Part shown: piece by piece, positions 18,993-28,342 of the stretch
Position numbering within the stretch: the first letter of the stretch is position 1
Layout of the letters: every line of letters starts with the position of its first letter
DNA from: Rubellimicrobium thermophilum DSM 16684
GTDB lineage: Bacteria; Pseudomonadota; Alphaproteobacteria; Rhodobacterales; Rhodobacteraceae
Assembly (NCBI RefSeq): GCF_000442315.1
Contig: NZ_KE557324.1
Span: forward strand, 28,501-92,500
DNA length: 64,000 nt
Direction of reading: 5' to 3'
Notes under the pieces: generated by a model
What the model saw: the letters and a program-made list of their open reading frames with translations, nothing else
The model's database searches: none
Told to the model about the DNA's origin: nothing
Translations under genes and position numbers: made by a program

Positions 18993-20501
18993 TCACCTCC
19001 GGGATCCGAGCACGGCCTCGACATAGGCCGTGGGTTGGGCCATCTGCTCGGCGGCGGCTTGCGCGTAGCCCGTTGCGGGGCCGGCAAGCAGCGCAAGCAG
19101 CGTGAGAGCCGTCACCATCAGGGCCGCAGGGGCAGCCACACGGGCGAGCGGTTCCAGCCTGCGCACCGCTGCCCCCTCGCGGATGTTCCAGAACAGGACG
19201 CTGCCCGAGCGGGCGAGGGCAAGCACCCCGATCAGCGTCGTGGCGAGGATGATCCCCCAGATCCAGGGCCAGGCGGGATGCAGGCGCACCGCATCGAGGA
19301 TCAGCAGCTTGCCCACGAAACCTGCCAGTGGCGGCAGGCCTGCGGCGGCGATGGCGGCGATCAGGAACAGCAGGCCGGCCGCCCCCATGCCGGGAAAAGC
19401 CGGCCCCGGCGCCAGCGCATCCCCCCAGCCGCGGCGGCGGCGCGCGATCACGTCGGCCAGCAGGAACAGCGCTGCGGTCGAGAGTGTGGAATGCGGCAGG
19501 TAATAGAGCGTTGCCGCAAGCGGGAGCGGAGAGAAGAGCGAGCCGGCAGCCAGCAGCGTGCCGGTGGATCCCAGCACGGCATAGGCGGCCTGTTCGCGCA
19601 GCCGGTGCGAGGCCAGCATCCCGACGAAACCCACGATGGCCGTCAGAAGCGCTGCCGGCAGCATCCAGGCAGTCGGGGACCAGGGAAGGCCGATTCCCTC
19701 GGCGGGGAAGATCAGCGTGCCCGTGCGCAGGATCGCATAGACACCGACCTTGCTGAGGATGGCGAAGAGGGCGGCCGCGGCGGCCGAGGTGCTCGAATAG
19801 GTGACCGGCAGCCACAGATGCAGCGGAAGCATCGCTGCCTTGAGCGCGAAGACCGCGAACAGCAGGGCCGCTCCGGCGGCGATCAGCCTGTGCTGCTCGG
19901 GCGCGGCGGCTGCCACCCGGCCGGCCATGTCGGCCATGTTGAGCGTCCCCGTGGCCCCATAGAGCAGACCCAGGGCGATGAGGAACAGCGTCGATCCCAC
20001 GAGATTGACGATGACATAATGCACCCCTGCCTTGAGCCGTGCCGGGCCCTGTCCATGCAGCATCAGCCCGTAGGAGGCGATCAGCAACACCTCGAAGAAG
20101 ACGAAGAGGTTGAAGAGGTCGCCCGTCAGGAAGGCGCCGTTCAGACCGAGGAGCTGGAACTGGAACAGCGGATGGAAATGCCAGCCGCGCCGGTCCAGAC
20201 CCGTGGCGATGACATGCCACAGCACGAGAAGCGCGAGCAGGGCCGTCAGAACAAGCATCAGCGCGCTCAGCCGGTCCAGCACGAGCACGATGCCGAAGGG
20301 CGGTGGCCAGTTGCCGAGGCGGTAGGCCTGCACCTCGCCGGTGGCTGCTTCGGCGCCCAGCATCAGGGCGGCGACAAGCAGCACCCCGCAGCTCAGCAGC
20401 GCCGCAAGACGCGATGCGCGCAGATGAAAGCGCAGCCACAGCAGCAGCACCGGTGCCATCACGGCCGGCAGCAGGAGGGGCACGATCAGCAGGTGATTCA
20501 T
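18993..20501 (-). CDS. mrpD: Mrp antiporter subunit D (NuoN/NuoM-like)
   Basis: The protein has 502 residues and about 14 membrane segments of the proton-translocating NADH dehydrogenase/antiporter family. The N-terminus has the conserved FGIVLVLDRLSALMLVLTAL and LFNLFVFFEVLLIASYGLML. The middle has AMLPLHLWLPVTYSSTSAAA with the lysine-bearing helix, and ILSKVGVYAILRT. These residues form the proton path in relatives. It starts four bases inside the mrpC end. No damage seen. Confidence 0.95.
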   Translation of the reverse strand: MNHLLIVPLLLPAVMAPVLLLWLRFHLRASRLAALLSCGVLLVAALMLGAEAATGEVQAYRLGNWPPPFGIVLVLDRLSALMLVLTALLALLVLWHVIATGLDRRGWHFHPLFQFQLLGLNGAFLTGDLFNLFVFFEVLLIASYGLMLHGQGPARLKAGVHYVIVNLVGSTLFLIALGLLYGATGTLNMADMAGRVAAAAPEQHRLIAAGAALLFAVFALKAAMLPLHLWLPVTYSSTSAAAAALFAILSKVGVYAILRTGTLIFPAEGIGLPWSPTAWMLPAALLTAIVGFVGMLASHRLREQAAYAVLGSTGTLLAAGSLFSPLPLAATLYYLPHSTLSTAALFLLADVIARRRRGWGDALAPGPAFPGMGAAGLLFLIAAIAAAGLPPLAGFVGKLLILDAVRLHPAWPWIWGIILATTLIGVLALARSGSVLFWNIREGAAVRRLEPLARVAAPAALMVTALTLLALLAGPATGYAQAAAEQMAQPTAYVEAVLGSRR

Positions 20502-20872
20502 GCCTGCCTCCCCTGTTCGTCCTCTGCGGTCATGTCCGCGGGGCTGCGGCGACCGTCCACCTGATCGGTGCCGGTTTCCAGATAGCTGCGCAGCGCAAGC
20601 ACCACCACGAAGGCTGTCATCCCGAAGGAGATGACGATGGCGGTGAGGACCAGCGCCTGCGGCAGGGCATCGGTGTAGCCGGTGGCGGCCTTGTCATAGA
20701 TCGGCGGCAGATCGACCACGAGCCGGCCCGTGGCGAACAGGAACAGGTTGACCGCATAAGAGAGCATCGCCAGGCCGAGCACCACCGGGAAGGTCCGCGC
20801 CCGCAGCGCGAGATAGAGCCCGGCGGCGGTCAGGACGGCCACCGCACTCGCAACAAGGAATTCGAGGCTCAT
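20498..20872 (-). CDS. mrpC: Mrp antiporter subunit C (NuoK-like)
   Basis: The protein has 124 residues with three membrane helices, related to NuoK: LYLALRARTFPVVLGLAMLS, AVNLFLFATGR and DALPQALVLTAIVISFGMTA, the last being the most conserved MnhC motif. A hydrophilic tail of 25 residues ends DEQGRQA. The start ATG overlaps the mrpA stop (ATGA) and the end overlaps mrpD. Confidence 0.95.
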   Translation of the reverse strand: MSLEFLVASAVAVLTAAGLYLALRARTFPVVLGLAMLSYAVNLFLFATGRLVVDLPPIYDKAATGYTDALPQALVLTAIVISFGMTAFVVVLALRSYLETGTDQVDGRRSPADMTAEDEQGRQA

Positions 20873-23676
20873 CGGGCGCCCTCCGGGTCGCGGCTCGGAT
20901 CGATGTCCATGGGCGATCTGTCGGCTGGCAGGGTCTCGGCGCGCTGGGCGACACGAGCGAGCTGGGACAGCGCCATCATTACGGCGCCGACGACGGTCAG
21001 CGACACGCCGATGTCGAAGAGCATGGCAGTGGCCAGTTCGAATTCTCCCACCACGGGCAGGGTGAAGTAGTCGTAGCCGGAGGTCAGGAAGGGCAGGCCG
21101 AGCAGGATTGCCCCCAGACCCGTGAAGGCGGCGGCGAGCACGCCCGCGGCGACCAGGGCGTGCTCGGGGATGCGCTGGCGCTGCTGCGCCCAGTCCCAGC
21201 CGGAGGCCATGTATTGCACGAGCAGCGCGATCGAGAAGACGAGGCCGGCGATGAATCCCCCGCCGGGCATGTTGTGACCGCGCAGGAAGATGAAGAGGCC
21301 CGTCACCACCGCAAGGGGCAGGATCACCCGCGAGGCGACCACCAGCATCAGCGGGTGACGCTCGGGCGAGCGGGGTGTTCCCTCGCCTCCCGCGGCGGCC
21401 CGGCGTGCGAGCCGCCGTCCTGCGGCGCCGCGCGCGGTGGTGTCGAGCAGCGCATAGATGCCGAGCGCGGCAATGCCGAGCACGATGATCTCGCCGAAGG
21501 TATCGAAGCCGCGGAAGTCCACGAGGATGACGTTGACGACATTGGTCCCGCCGCCGCCCGGATAGGCATTGGCCCAGAACCAGTCGGGCAGTGTCCGGTC
21601 GGGGATGCGCGTCATCACCGCCCAGGCGCCGAGGCCCACGGCCAGGCCCCCCGCACAGGCCAGCAGCCCGTCGCGCAGCCGCCGCATGGGGGCATCGAGG
21701 GGGGGCGAGTCCTTGGGCAGCAGGTTGAGGGCCAGCAGCATCAGCAGGATCGTGACGATCTCCACCGAGATCTGCGTGAGCGCGAGGTCGGGGGCCGAGA
21801 GATGGACGAAGGCCAGCGACACGCCCAGTCCGATCACGCTGATGAGGACGAGGGCGAGGAAACGTCGGCGATGCAGGACCACCACGGCTCCTGTTGCCGC
21901 CAGGATGCCGAACCAGACGATGATGGCCACGGGCGAGGCCGGCAGGCGCGGCCGGTCGCCTGTCAGAGGCAGTCCCCATCCGGCGAGACCGGCAAGGGCG
22001 AGAGAGGTCGCGAACAGCACCGCGAGCGTGCGCTGGAGCGAGGGTTCGTGCAGCGCATGGGTGAAGACCCGGCTGCCGCGCACGGCTGCCGCGACGAGGG
22101 CATCGAAGATCCGCGGCGCCTGCGGCATCGGCGGGCGGGTGCGCTCGAGAGGGCCATGGGCGCCGAGCAGCATCAGCCCCACCCCCACCGCGAGGATGCT
22201 GAGCAGCAGCGCCGGGGTGACGCCGTGCCAAAGCTTGAGCGACAGGGGATCGGCCAGCCCCCCCGTGACGGCATCCGCGACCGGCGTCACGATCCAGCCC
22301 AGCGTCGTCTGGGGCGCGATCCCTGCCAGCACGGCGATGACGACAAGGATCGCGGAGGGGAGCCAGAGGCCTGCGGGCGGGTCATGCGGGGCCTTGGGGG
22401 TGGGCATGCGCGGGCCGAGATAGACATGGCCCACATAGCGCAGCGAATAGGCGACCGAGAAGGCGGCGGCGACCGTTGCCAGCGCCGGCACGATCCAGTC
22501 ATTGGCCCCCCAGGCGGTGTGGAGCGCCTCCTCGAGCATCAGTTCCTTGGAGATGAAGCCGCCGAAGGGCGGCAGCCCCGCCATCGAGGCCGCGGCAAGC
22601 AGCGCAAGCGTGCCGGCAATCGGCATGACCGCGTAGAGGCCGCCCAGGGCCCTGATATCGCGCGAGCCGGTCTCGTGGTCCACGATGCCCGCATTCATGA
22701 AGAGCGCGGCCTTGAAGGCGGCGTGGTTGACGATGTGCAGCACCGCCACGGCCGCTGCGGCCGGCGTGCCGAAGCCCAGGAGCATCACCAGAAGGCCCAG
22801 ATGGCTCACGGTGGAATAGGCCAGGAGCCCCTTCAGGTCGTTCTGGAACAGCGCTACCGCCGCGCCGACCAGCATGGTCGCCAGACCGATCGGGGCAACG
22901 ATGGTCGACCAGGCCTCGGTCCCCGCGAGCACGGGCCAGAGCCGGGCCAGCAGGAACACGCCCGCCTTCACCATCGTGGCCGAATGCAGATAGGCCGAAA
23001 CGGGCGTCGGCGCGGCCATCGCCTGCGGCAGCCAGAAATGGAAGGGGAACTGGGCCGACTTGGTGAAGCAGCCGCCGAGGATCAGCAGGAGGGCGGGCAG
23101 GTAGAGGGGCGAGGCCTGGATCGCCTCGCGTCGGGTGAGGATGACGGAGAGCTCGAAGGAGCCGGCGATGCCGCCGAGCAGCAAGAGCCCCGCGAGAAGC
23201 AGCAGGCCCCCGCTTCCCGTGACGACGAGAGCCATGCGCGCGCCGCGCCGGCTTTCGGGGCGGTCGTTCCAGTAGCCGATGAGCAGGAAGGAGGTGAGGC
23301 TGGTCAGCTCCCAGAACACCACGAGCAGCAGGACATTGTCCGCCAGCACGATGCCGAGCATCGCGCCCTGGAACAGCAGCAGCACCACGAAGAACCGGCC
23401 CCAGGCCTCCTCCGCATGGAGATAGGCGCGGGCATAGAGCAGCACGAGCAGACCGATGCCGAGAATGAGCCCGGCGAAGAGCAGGCCCAGCGGGTCGAGG
23501 AAGAGGCTCGCGTTCAGACCCAGCGCGGGCAGCCAGGGCACGGAGACGCGCGGCACCTGGCCGGCGAGGACGCCGGGGGCCAGCCCGAGGAGCAGGACGA
23601 GCGCCGCCGCGGTGCCGGCAAGGGCGGTGGCAACGCCTGCGGGGCGGCCGAGGCGGAAGGCAGGGCCGGCCAGCAA
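20869..23676 (-). CDS. mrpA: Mrp antiporter fused subunit A+B
   Basis: This is the 935-residue large subunit. The N-terminal 500 residues are NuoL-like (FDPLGL-type stretch SLFLDPLGLLFAGLILGIG, NVLLLVVFWELTSLTSFLLI, FPFHFWLPQAMAAPTPVSAY, SATMVKAGVFLLARLWP). The C-terminal 170 residues are an MnhB domain (GHNMPGGGFIAGLVFSIALL). This PhaAB-type fusion is usual in Alphaproteobacteria. The complex exports Na+ or K+ in exchange for protons, giving alkali and salt tolerance. The start is uncertain: TTG at 23676 is used, but in-frame CTG codons at 23712 and 23718 would add hydrophobic residues that look like the real first helix. No ATG exists in range. Confidence 0.92.
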   Translation of the reverse strand: MLAGPAFRLGRPAGVATALAGTAAALVLLLGLAPGVLAGQVPRVSVPWLPALGLNASLFLDPLGLLFAGLILGIGLLVLLYARAYLHAEEAWGRFFVVLLLFQGAMLGIVLADNVLLLVVFWELTSLTSFLLIGYWNDRPESRRGARMALVVTGSGGLLLLAGLLLLGGIAGSFELSVILTRREAIQASPLYLPALLLILGGCFTKSAQFPFHFWLPQAMAAPTPVSAYLHSATMVKAGVFLLARLWPVLAGTEAWSTIVAPIGLATMLVGAAVALFQNDLKGLLAYSTVSHLGLLVMLLGFGTPAAAAVAVLHIVNHAAFKAALFMNAGIVDHETGSRDIRALGGLYAVMPIAGTLALLAAASMAGLPPFGGFISKELMLEEALHTAWGANDWIVPALATVAAAFSVAYSLRYVGHVYLGPRMPTPKAPHDPPAGLWLPSAILVVIAVLAGIAPQTTLGWIVTPVADAVTGGLADPLSLKLWHGVTPALLLSILAVGVGLMLLGAHGPLERTRPPMPQAPRIFDALVAAAVRGSRVFTHALHEPSLQRTLAVLFATSLALAGLAGWGLPLTGDRPRLPASPVAIIVWFGILAATGAVVVLHRRRFLALVLISVIGLGVSLAFVHLSAPDLALTQISVEIVTILLMLLALNLLPKDSPPLDAPMRRLRDGLLACAGGLAVGLGAWAVMTRIPDRTLPDWFWANAYPGGGGTNVVNVILVDFRGFDTFGEIIVLGIAALGIYALLDTTARGAAGRRLARRAAAGGEGTPRSPERHPLMLVVASRVILPLAVVTGLFIFLRGHNMPGGGFIAGLVFSIALLVQYMASGWDWAQQRQRIPEHALVAAGVLAAAFTGLGAILLGLPFLTSGYDYFTLPVVGEFELATAMLFDIGVSLTVVGAVMMALSQLARVAQRAETLPADRSPMDIDPSRDPEGAR

Positions 23677-23816
23677 GGCAGCCAGAAACGGAAGTGCAGC
23701 AAGGACGGTCAGGGGCAGGGGGATGCTCCCGCGGTTATGTGAAGTTGGTCTGTGATGGCGCGGACCCTAGTGCCCGTTCCGCTGCGCGACAAGGGAAACC
23801 GGATGCGGGGCGTGCA

Positions 23817-24137
23817 TCAATGGCAGGTCGTTGTGGCGGTGACCGGCGTCAGGGTCCAGACGGTGGCCACCAGGGCCGACACGGCCAGCATTGTCGTGAT
23901 CCGTCGGATCAGCGGGGAGGGGGCTGCCAGGCGGGACCGGCGCAGGGCAAGCAGCAGTGCGATCTGAAGCCCGATCGCCAGACCGGCCGCCAGGAGCAGC
24001 ACGGGGCGGCCGGTCTCCGGCCCCAGGCCTGCCTGGGCCCAGCGGGGCGAGCAGACAAGACCGTGCAGGCCGTAGACGGCGCTGAAAGCCGCGAGCCATG
24101 TCGTGAGCGGCAGTGCCAGGCGGAGGATGTCCGTCAT
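23817..24137 (-). CDS. small membrane protein after the oxidase genes
   Basis: I do not recognise this 106-residue protein. It has three hydrophobic segments (about 5-25, 43-65 and 76-100) and a short HGLVCSPRWAQAG loop between the first two. Its ATG overlaps the stop of the oxidase subunit I+III gene by four bases, so it is almost certainly translated with it and may be a small accessory subunit or assembly factor. About 140 bases of non-coding sequence separate it from mrpA. Confidence 0.7.
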   Translation of the reverse strand: MTDILRLALPLTTWLAAFSAVYGLHGLVCSPRWAQAGLGPETGRPVLLLAAGLAIGLQIALLLALRRSRLAAPSPLIRRITTMLAVSALVATVWTLTPVTATTTCH

Positions 24138-26646
24138 GCGATCCCCCCTGCCGAAATGCCGGGAAGCCAGGCCGCCCCGAGGGCGAGCAGCGCGGTGACG
24201 GCCGCGTAATCGGTCCAGAGCCGCAGGATGCGTGCCTCGCCGATCCGCTCGGCCGTGACGAAGCCCGCTGCCATCCGGGCGGCGACATGGAGCGTCATCA
24301 GCCCGGCCACGCCCGCGTGCAGGATCACATAGCCCGCGAGCGCCCAGAGAGTCGCGTCATAGGCATGCGCGGTGGGGTTGCTCGCGCGCATCACCGTGAC
24401 GGCGGCGAGGAGAAGGGCGACCATGCCGGCGGCCGTCAGCAGGAGCCCGATCCAGGGCCCGCCTTTCCGGCGCAGGCCGCGCTCGGCGAGGCGGATCCCG
24501 GCGGGGGCCAGCAGTGCTCCGGCTGCGAGGAGGAGCGGCCCCCACAGGCCGGGCGCGACCCAGGCGGGGGGCGGCCAGTTGGGCGCCACCGTCCACAGGA
24601 AGGCATAGCCGAACAGGAGCGAGCCGAACAGCACCGCATCGGCAAGCAGCAGGAACAGCGAGCCCCACCAGCCCGGCGGTTCTGCCACCTCGGAGGCGAG
24701 CGGCAGCCGCAGCCCTTGGCCCACCTCCACCGGGCCTTCGCTGCGGGTGGAGCCGAGGCTCCAGGCCCATCGCATCGCCCCTGCGGCGACGCCTGCCGCG
24801 GCGAGCGGCACCAGCCAGTAGACCTTGAGAAGCATGCCGAGGACGATGCCGCTCGTGACAAGGGCCAGCAGGGGCGGAAGCGCGCTGTTGCCGGGGAACA
24901 CCACCACCTGTGAGGGCCGGCCCGAGCCGGTCTCGACGATCAGCGTTTCGCGCCGGTTGCGCGCGGGATCGCCCAGATAGCCTTCGCCGCGAGCGATGCG
25001 AAGGGGCAGCGCGGGGTCGTCATGGACGGGGTCGCGGCTGCCGATCTCCGGCAGGGAGGCGAAGTTATAGGCGCGGGGGGCATCGGCATCGCCCATTCGA
25101 GCGTGCCCGCCCCCCAGGGGTTGCGCGGCCCGCGCACGGCCACGGCAGCATTGACCGCCACATCCAGCAGGATGAGCGCAAAGCCGATGGCCGAGACGAA
25201 GCCGCCGATCGAGGCGATGAGGTTGATGACCTCCCATCCGTCCCCCCCGTCATAGGTATGGATGCGGCGGCGCTGGCCCAGCAGCCCCACCCAGTGGACG
25301 GCCAGGAAGGTCAGGTGGAAGCCCAGCGTGACGAGCCAGAAGGCCGTCTCGCCCAGGCGGAAGAAGCGCCGCCGCCCGGTGAGGTGAGGCATCCAGTAGT
25401 AAAGGGCGGCGAGCATCGGGAAGACGAAGCCGCCGATCAGCACGTAGTGGAGATGGGCAACGATGAAATGGGTATCGTGCACCTGCCAGTCGAAGGGCAC
25501 GACCGCGACCATGACCCCGGTCAGTCCGCCGATGACGAAGGTCACGAAGAAGGCGAGGATCCACAGCATCGGCAGGCGCAGCTGCGGCTCTCCCTTCCAC
25601 AGCGTACCGATCCAGGCGAAGATCTGCACCCCCGTGGGCACGGCCACCAGCGTCGAGGCGGCCGAGAAGAAGGCGAGCCCCATATGCGGGATGCCCGTGG
25701 TGAACATGTGGTGCACCCAGAGGCCGAAGCTCAGCACCCCGAGGGCGATCGCCGCAGCGACGACCCAAGCGTAGCCGAGCAGCGTCGTGCGCGAGAGCAC
25801 CGGCAGGATCGTGGAGATGATGCCCGCCGCAGGCAGGAAGATGATGTAGACCTCCGGATGGCCGAAGAGCCAGAACAGATGCTGCCACAGCAGCGCATCG
25901 CCGCCCGCCTCGGGCCGGAAGAAGGGAAGGCCGAAGGCGCGTTCGAGCTCGAGCAGCACCGAGCCGAGGATCAGCGGCGGGAATCCCGTCAGGATCATCA
26001 CCGCGACGACGAGCATGTACCAGGCGAAGACCGGCATCCGCGCAAGCGACATGCCCGGTGCGCGGTAGCGCAGGATGGTGACCGTGATCTCCACCGCCGC
26101 GGCCATGGCCGAGATCTCGACGAAGGTGATGCCGAGCAGCCAGAAGTCCGAATTGGGGCCGGGACTGAAGGCCGAGGAGGACAGCGGCGGATACATGAAC
26201 CATCCGCTGTCGGGCGCGATCCCGAGCAGCAGCGAGACGATCAGCATCGAGCCGCCCAGGGCATAGCACCAGAAGCCGTAGGCGGTGAGCCGCGGAAAGG
26301 CGAGATCGCGCGATCCCAGCATCTTGGGCAGCAGGTAGATCGCGATCCCTTCGATCAGGGGGATCGCGAACAGGAACATCATGATCGTCCCGTGCATGGT
26401 GAAGACCTGGGCATAGGTCTCCGGCCCCATGAAGGCCGAACGGGGCGAGGCGAGCTGGGCGCGGATCAGCATCGCCAGGAGGCCGCCCGCGGCGAAGAAG
26501 ACCATCGAGGCGACGATGAACATCCGTCCCAGATCGGTGTGGTTCACGGTGGTGAACCACCCCTTCCAGCCGGGATCCGAGGCCCAGATTCGGGTCAGCG
26601 CGCGATGGCGGCGCAGAGCTGTGAGCGGGCCGGGGGAGGGCGTCAT
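24134..26646 (-). CDS. heme-copper oxidase, fused subunit I and III (one frameshift)
   Basis: Joined length is 837 residues. Subunit I occupies about residues 1-560. Heme and CuB ligands are His85 (TMHGTIMMF), His263 with Tyr267 (FGHPEVYI), His312/His313 (VHHMFTTG), and His398/His400 (VAHLHYVL). Subunit III follows, with WWGSLFLLLADAVLFGSLLF and LHAGVAGLMTLHVAARM. The frame changes at the G-run near 25076-25081, where one base seems missing; the join gives MPMPPRAYNFASLP. By eye, the position of Lys362 of the R. sphaeroides K-channel is Gln341 (VPTGVQIFAW), and Asn139 of the D-channel is Thr121, while Asp114 and Glu265 are kept. The ATG overlaps the subunit II stop. The enzyme reduces O2 to water in the inner membrane. 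Confidence 0.9.
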
Positions 26647-27344
26647 GGCGTCTCCTCCGCGAGGAAGGCTTCCCATCCGGCCGCGTCATGGGCGCGGACG
26701 GTGAAACGGTGGCCGGCATAGCCCGGCCCGTTGAACTCGGCGCCGAGGCCGGCATAGTCGCCGGGTTCCCAGGCCTCGATGCGCAGGATGTTGACATGGC
26801 CGGGGACGGCGTCGAGCTTGCCCGCCAGCCGCGGCACCCAGAAGCTTTGGATCACGTCGGCGCTGGTGATCGCCACGTCCACGGGCCGGCCCGCCGGGGA
26901 TGTGGCAGGATGCCCTCCGGTCGCCCGTCCGGGGGCATCGGCATAGGTGAAGGTCCAGGCCCATTGCCGCCCCTCGGCGCCCACCGTGACGACATCGGGC
27001 CCCGGCCGCGGCAGCAGCCGTTCGCCCACCACCAGGCCATAGGCGGTCAGTGCGGCCAGCGTGGCGAGCGGGAAGGCCAGGCCCAGCCCCTTGATCCAGA
27101 TGCGTTCGTCGCGCTCCTCGGCTGCGGGGCCGCCTTTCCTGACTGCGGGGCCGCGGCGGAAGGCCAGCCACAGAAGAACCATGACAAGGACAAGGATCGC
27201 ACTGGCCCCGGCGAACATCACCCACCACAATGTGGCAATGGTCCGGGCCGCAGGACCTGCGGGATGGACGGCGGAGAGGCGATCCGCGCAACCGGCAAGC
27301 GCGAAGGACGTTAGGATGGCAGGACCCCAGCGAAGGGAGTGCAG
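26643..27344 (-). CDS. heme-copper oxidase subunit II without CuA ligands (quinol-oxidase-like)
   Basis: The protein begins with a lipoprotein-type signal ending FALAGC (Cys codon at 27288-27290). One or two membrane helices follow (LWWVMFAGASAILVLVMVLL; LAFPLATLAALTAYGLVVG) and then the cupredoxin domain. CuA-bearing subunits have DVIHSFWVP and CxxxCGxxHxxM. Here these read DVIQSFWVP and GLGAEFNGPGYAGHRF, so all ligands are changed. The C-terminus instead resembles CyoA of bo3 quinol oxidases. The start is uncertain: no in-frame ATG with a binding site exists. CTG at 27344 is given; an ATG at 27349 would need one missing base but would yield a better signal peptide. The end overlaps subunit I (ATGA). 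Confidence 0.82.
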   Translation of the reverse strand: MHSLRWGPAILTSFALAGCADRLSAVHPAGPAARTIATLWWVMFAGASAILVLVMVLLWLAFRRGPAVRKGGPAAEERDERIWIKGLGLAFPLATLAALTAYGLVVGERLLPRPGPDVVTVGAEGRQWAWTFTYADAPGRATGGHPATSPAGRPVDVAITSADVIQSFWVPRLAGKLDAVPGHVNILRIEAWEPGDYAGLGAEFNGPGYAGHRFTVRAHDAAGWEAFLAEETP

Positions 27345-27347
27345 CGC

Positions 27348-27860
27348 ATGACGCAGAAGATGGTGCAGGAGAGCGACCGGTTCCAGGACCCGATCGAGCA
27401 GCATCCGGGTTATGCCGAGACCGAGTCGAAGATCGCCATCTGGGGCCATCCGCTCCATGCGATGAGCGTCGCCTTTCCCGTCGCGCTGACCTTCTGCGCC
27501 TTCGGCGCGGATGCCCTCTACTGGCTCTCGGGCGAACCGTTCTGGGCACAGGCCGCGCTCTGGGCGGCGGGCACGGCCTTCCTCTTCGGCCTTGCTGCCG
27601 GGGCGACGGGGACGATGGAGCTGCTGATGGTTCCGGGCATCCGCATCCGCGCGCCTGCCTGGACGCATTTCGTCATCGCGGTGCTGCTCCTGTCTCTGCT
27701 CGGGGCCAATTGGGGCTATCGGCTGACAGGCTACGAAGCGGCGGTGCTGCCCTACGGCATCCTGTTGTCGGGCTTCAACGTGATCGTGGTGATCGCGACA
27801 GGCTGGCATGGCGGCAAGCTGGTTTTCGATTATCGCCTGGGAACCTCGAAGGGGAGCTGA
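27348..27860 (+). CDS. DUF2231 membrane protein
   Basis: The protein has 170 residues. A soluble start of about 30 residues is followed by four hydrophobic segments. IWGHPLHAMSVAFPVALTFC around residues 32-50 is the DUF2231 signature, with a conserved His that may bind heme in relatives; HFVIAVLLLSLLGANWGYRL and VIVVIATGWHGGKLVFDY also fit. The ATG at 27348 follows AAGGGAG by 8 bases. It lies antisense between oxidase subunit II and the CopD-like gene. Its last 31 bases overlap the end of the CopD-like gene on the other strand. Function unknown; its redox-membrane context agrees with a cytochrome-like role. Confidence 0.82.
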   Translation: MTQKMVQESDRFQDPIEQHPGYAETESKIAIWGHPLHAMSVAFPVALTFCAFGADALYWLSGEPFWAQAALWAAGTAFLFGLAAGATGTMELLMVPGIRIRAPAWTHFVIAVLLLSLLGANWGYRLTGYEAAVLPYGILLSGFNVIVVIATGWHGGKLVFDYRLGTSKGS

Positions 27861-28342
27861 ACTCCGCGCGGTTCCTGCATCCACCCGGGCAGGGGGATGG
27901 CCCCGAGATCCGGCTTGGCCAGCACCAGCGCGAGGATCGCCACCACCGGCACGGTCAGCACGGCCAGCGGCCAGTGCGGCTCGGGCGGCTCGTGCGTGCC
28001 TTCGGTTTCGGCCACGCGGACGATGGTGTGACCGACCCAGGCATGAAAGGCCACGAGAAGGGCGACAAAGAACAGCTTCGCGAACATCCACAGGACGAAG
28101 ACCTCGCGCAGGAAGATCAGGAGAGTGCCCGAGGCGATGGCCAGCACGGCCGCGGGCGTGATGACGAAGGTATAGCCGTAATGCGTGGCCTGGCGGATGC
28201 GCGCATAATCCGCTCGGCTCACGGCCGGGTCATGGCGGGCCAGCATCACGGGCAGGGCGAACAGCCCGGCGCACCACAGCGCGAGCATCGCGACATGCAG
28301 GGCTTTCAGATGCGGGATCGCCGCAGCCAGCCCTGCCGTCAT
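27830..28342 (-). CDS. CopD/HemJ-like membrane protein
   Basis: This 170-residue protein has four membrane segments with HLKALHVAMLALWCAGLFAL, HYGYTFVITPAAVLAIASGT, and LWMFAKLFFVALLVAFHAWV. The paired His and the LWCAGLFALP stretch match the CopD/HemJ-like superfamily found beside aa3-type oxidase genes. Members include copper-resistance proteins and heme-binding protoporphyrinogen oxidase HemJ, so a role in heme or copper supply to the oxidase is plausible but not shown. The ATG overlaps the ctaG stop by four bases. Confidence 0.75.
   Translation of the reverse strand: MTAGLAAAIPHLKALHVAMLALWCAGLFALPVMLARHDPAVSRADYARIRQATHYGYTFVITPAAVLAIASGTLLIFLREVFVLWMFAKLFFVALLVAFHAWVGHTIVRVAETEGTHEPPEPHWPLAVLTVPVVAILALVLAKPDLGAIPLPGWMQEPRGVQLPFEVPRR

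Noticed and set aside
21160..23742. An 860-codon open frame on the plus strand opposite mrpA
   Set aside because: The product is a hydrophilic His/Arg/Glu/Gln-rich string typical of antisense reading of membrane-protein genes. The same holds for 18879-20564 and 24910-26721.
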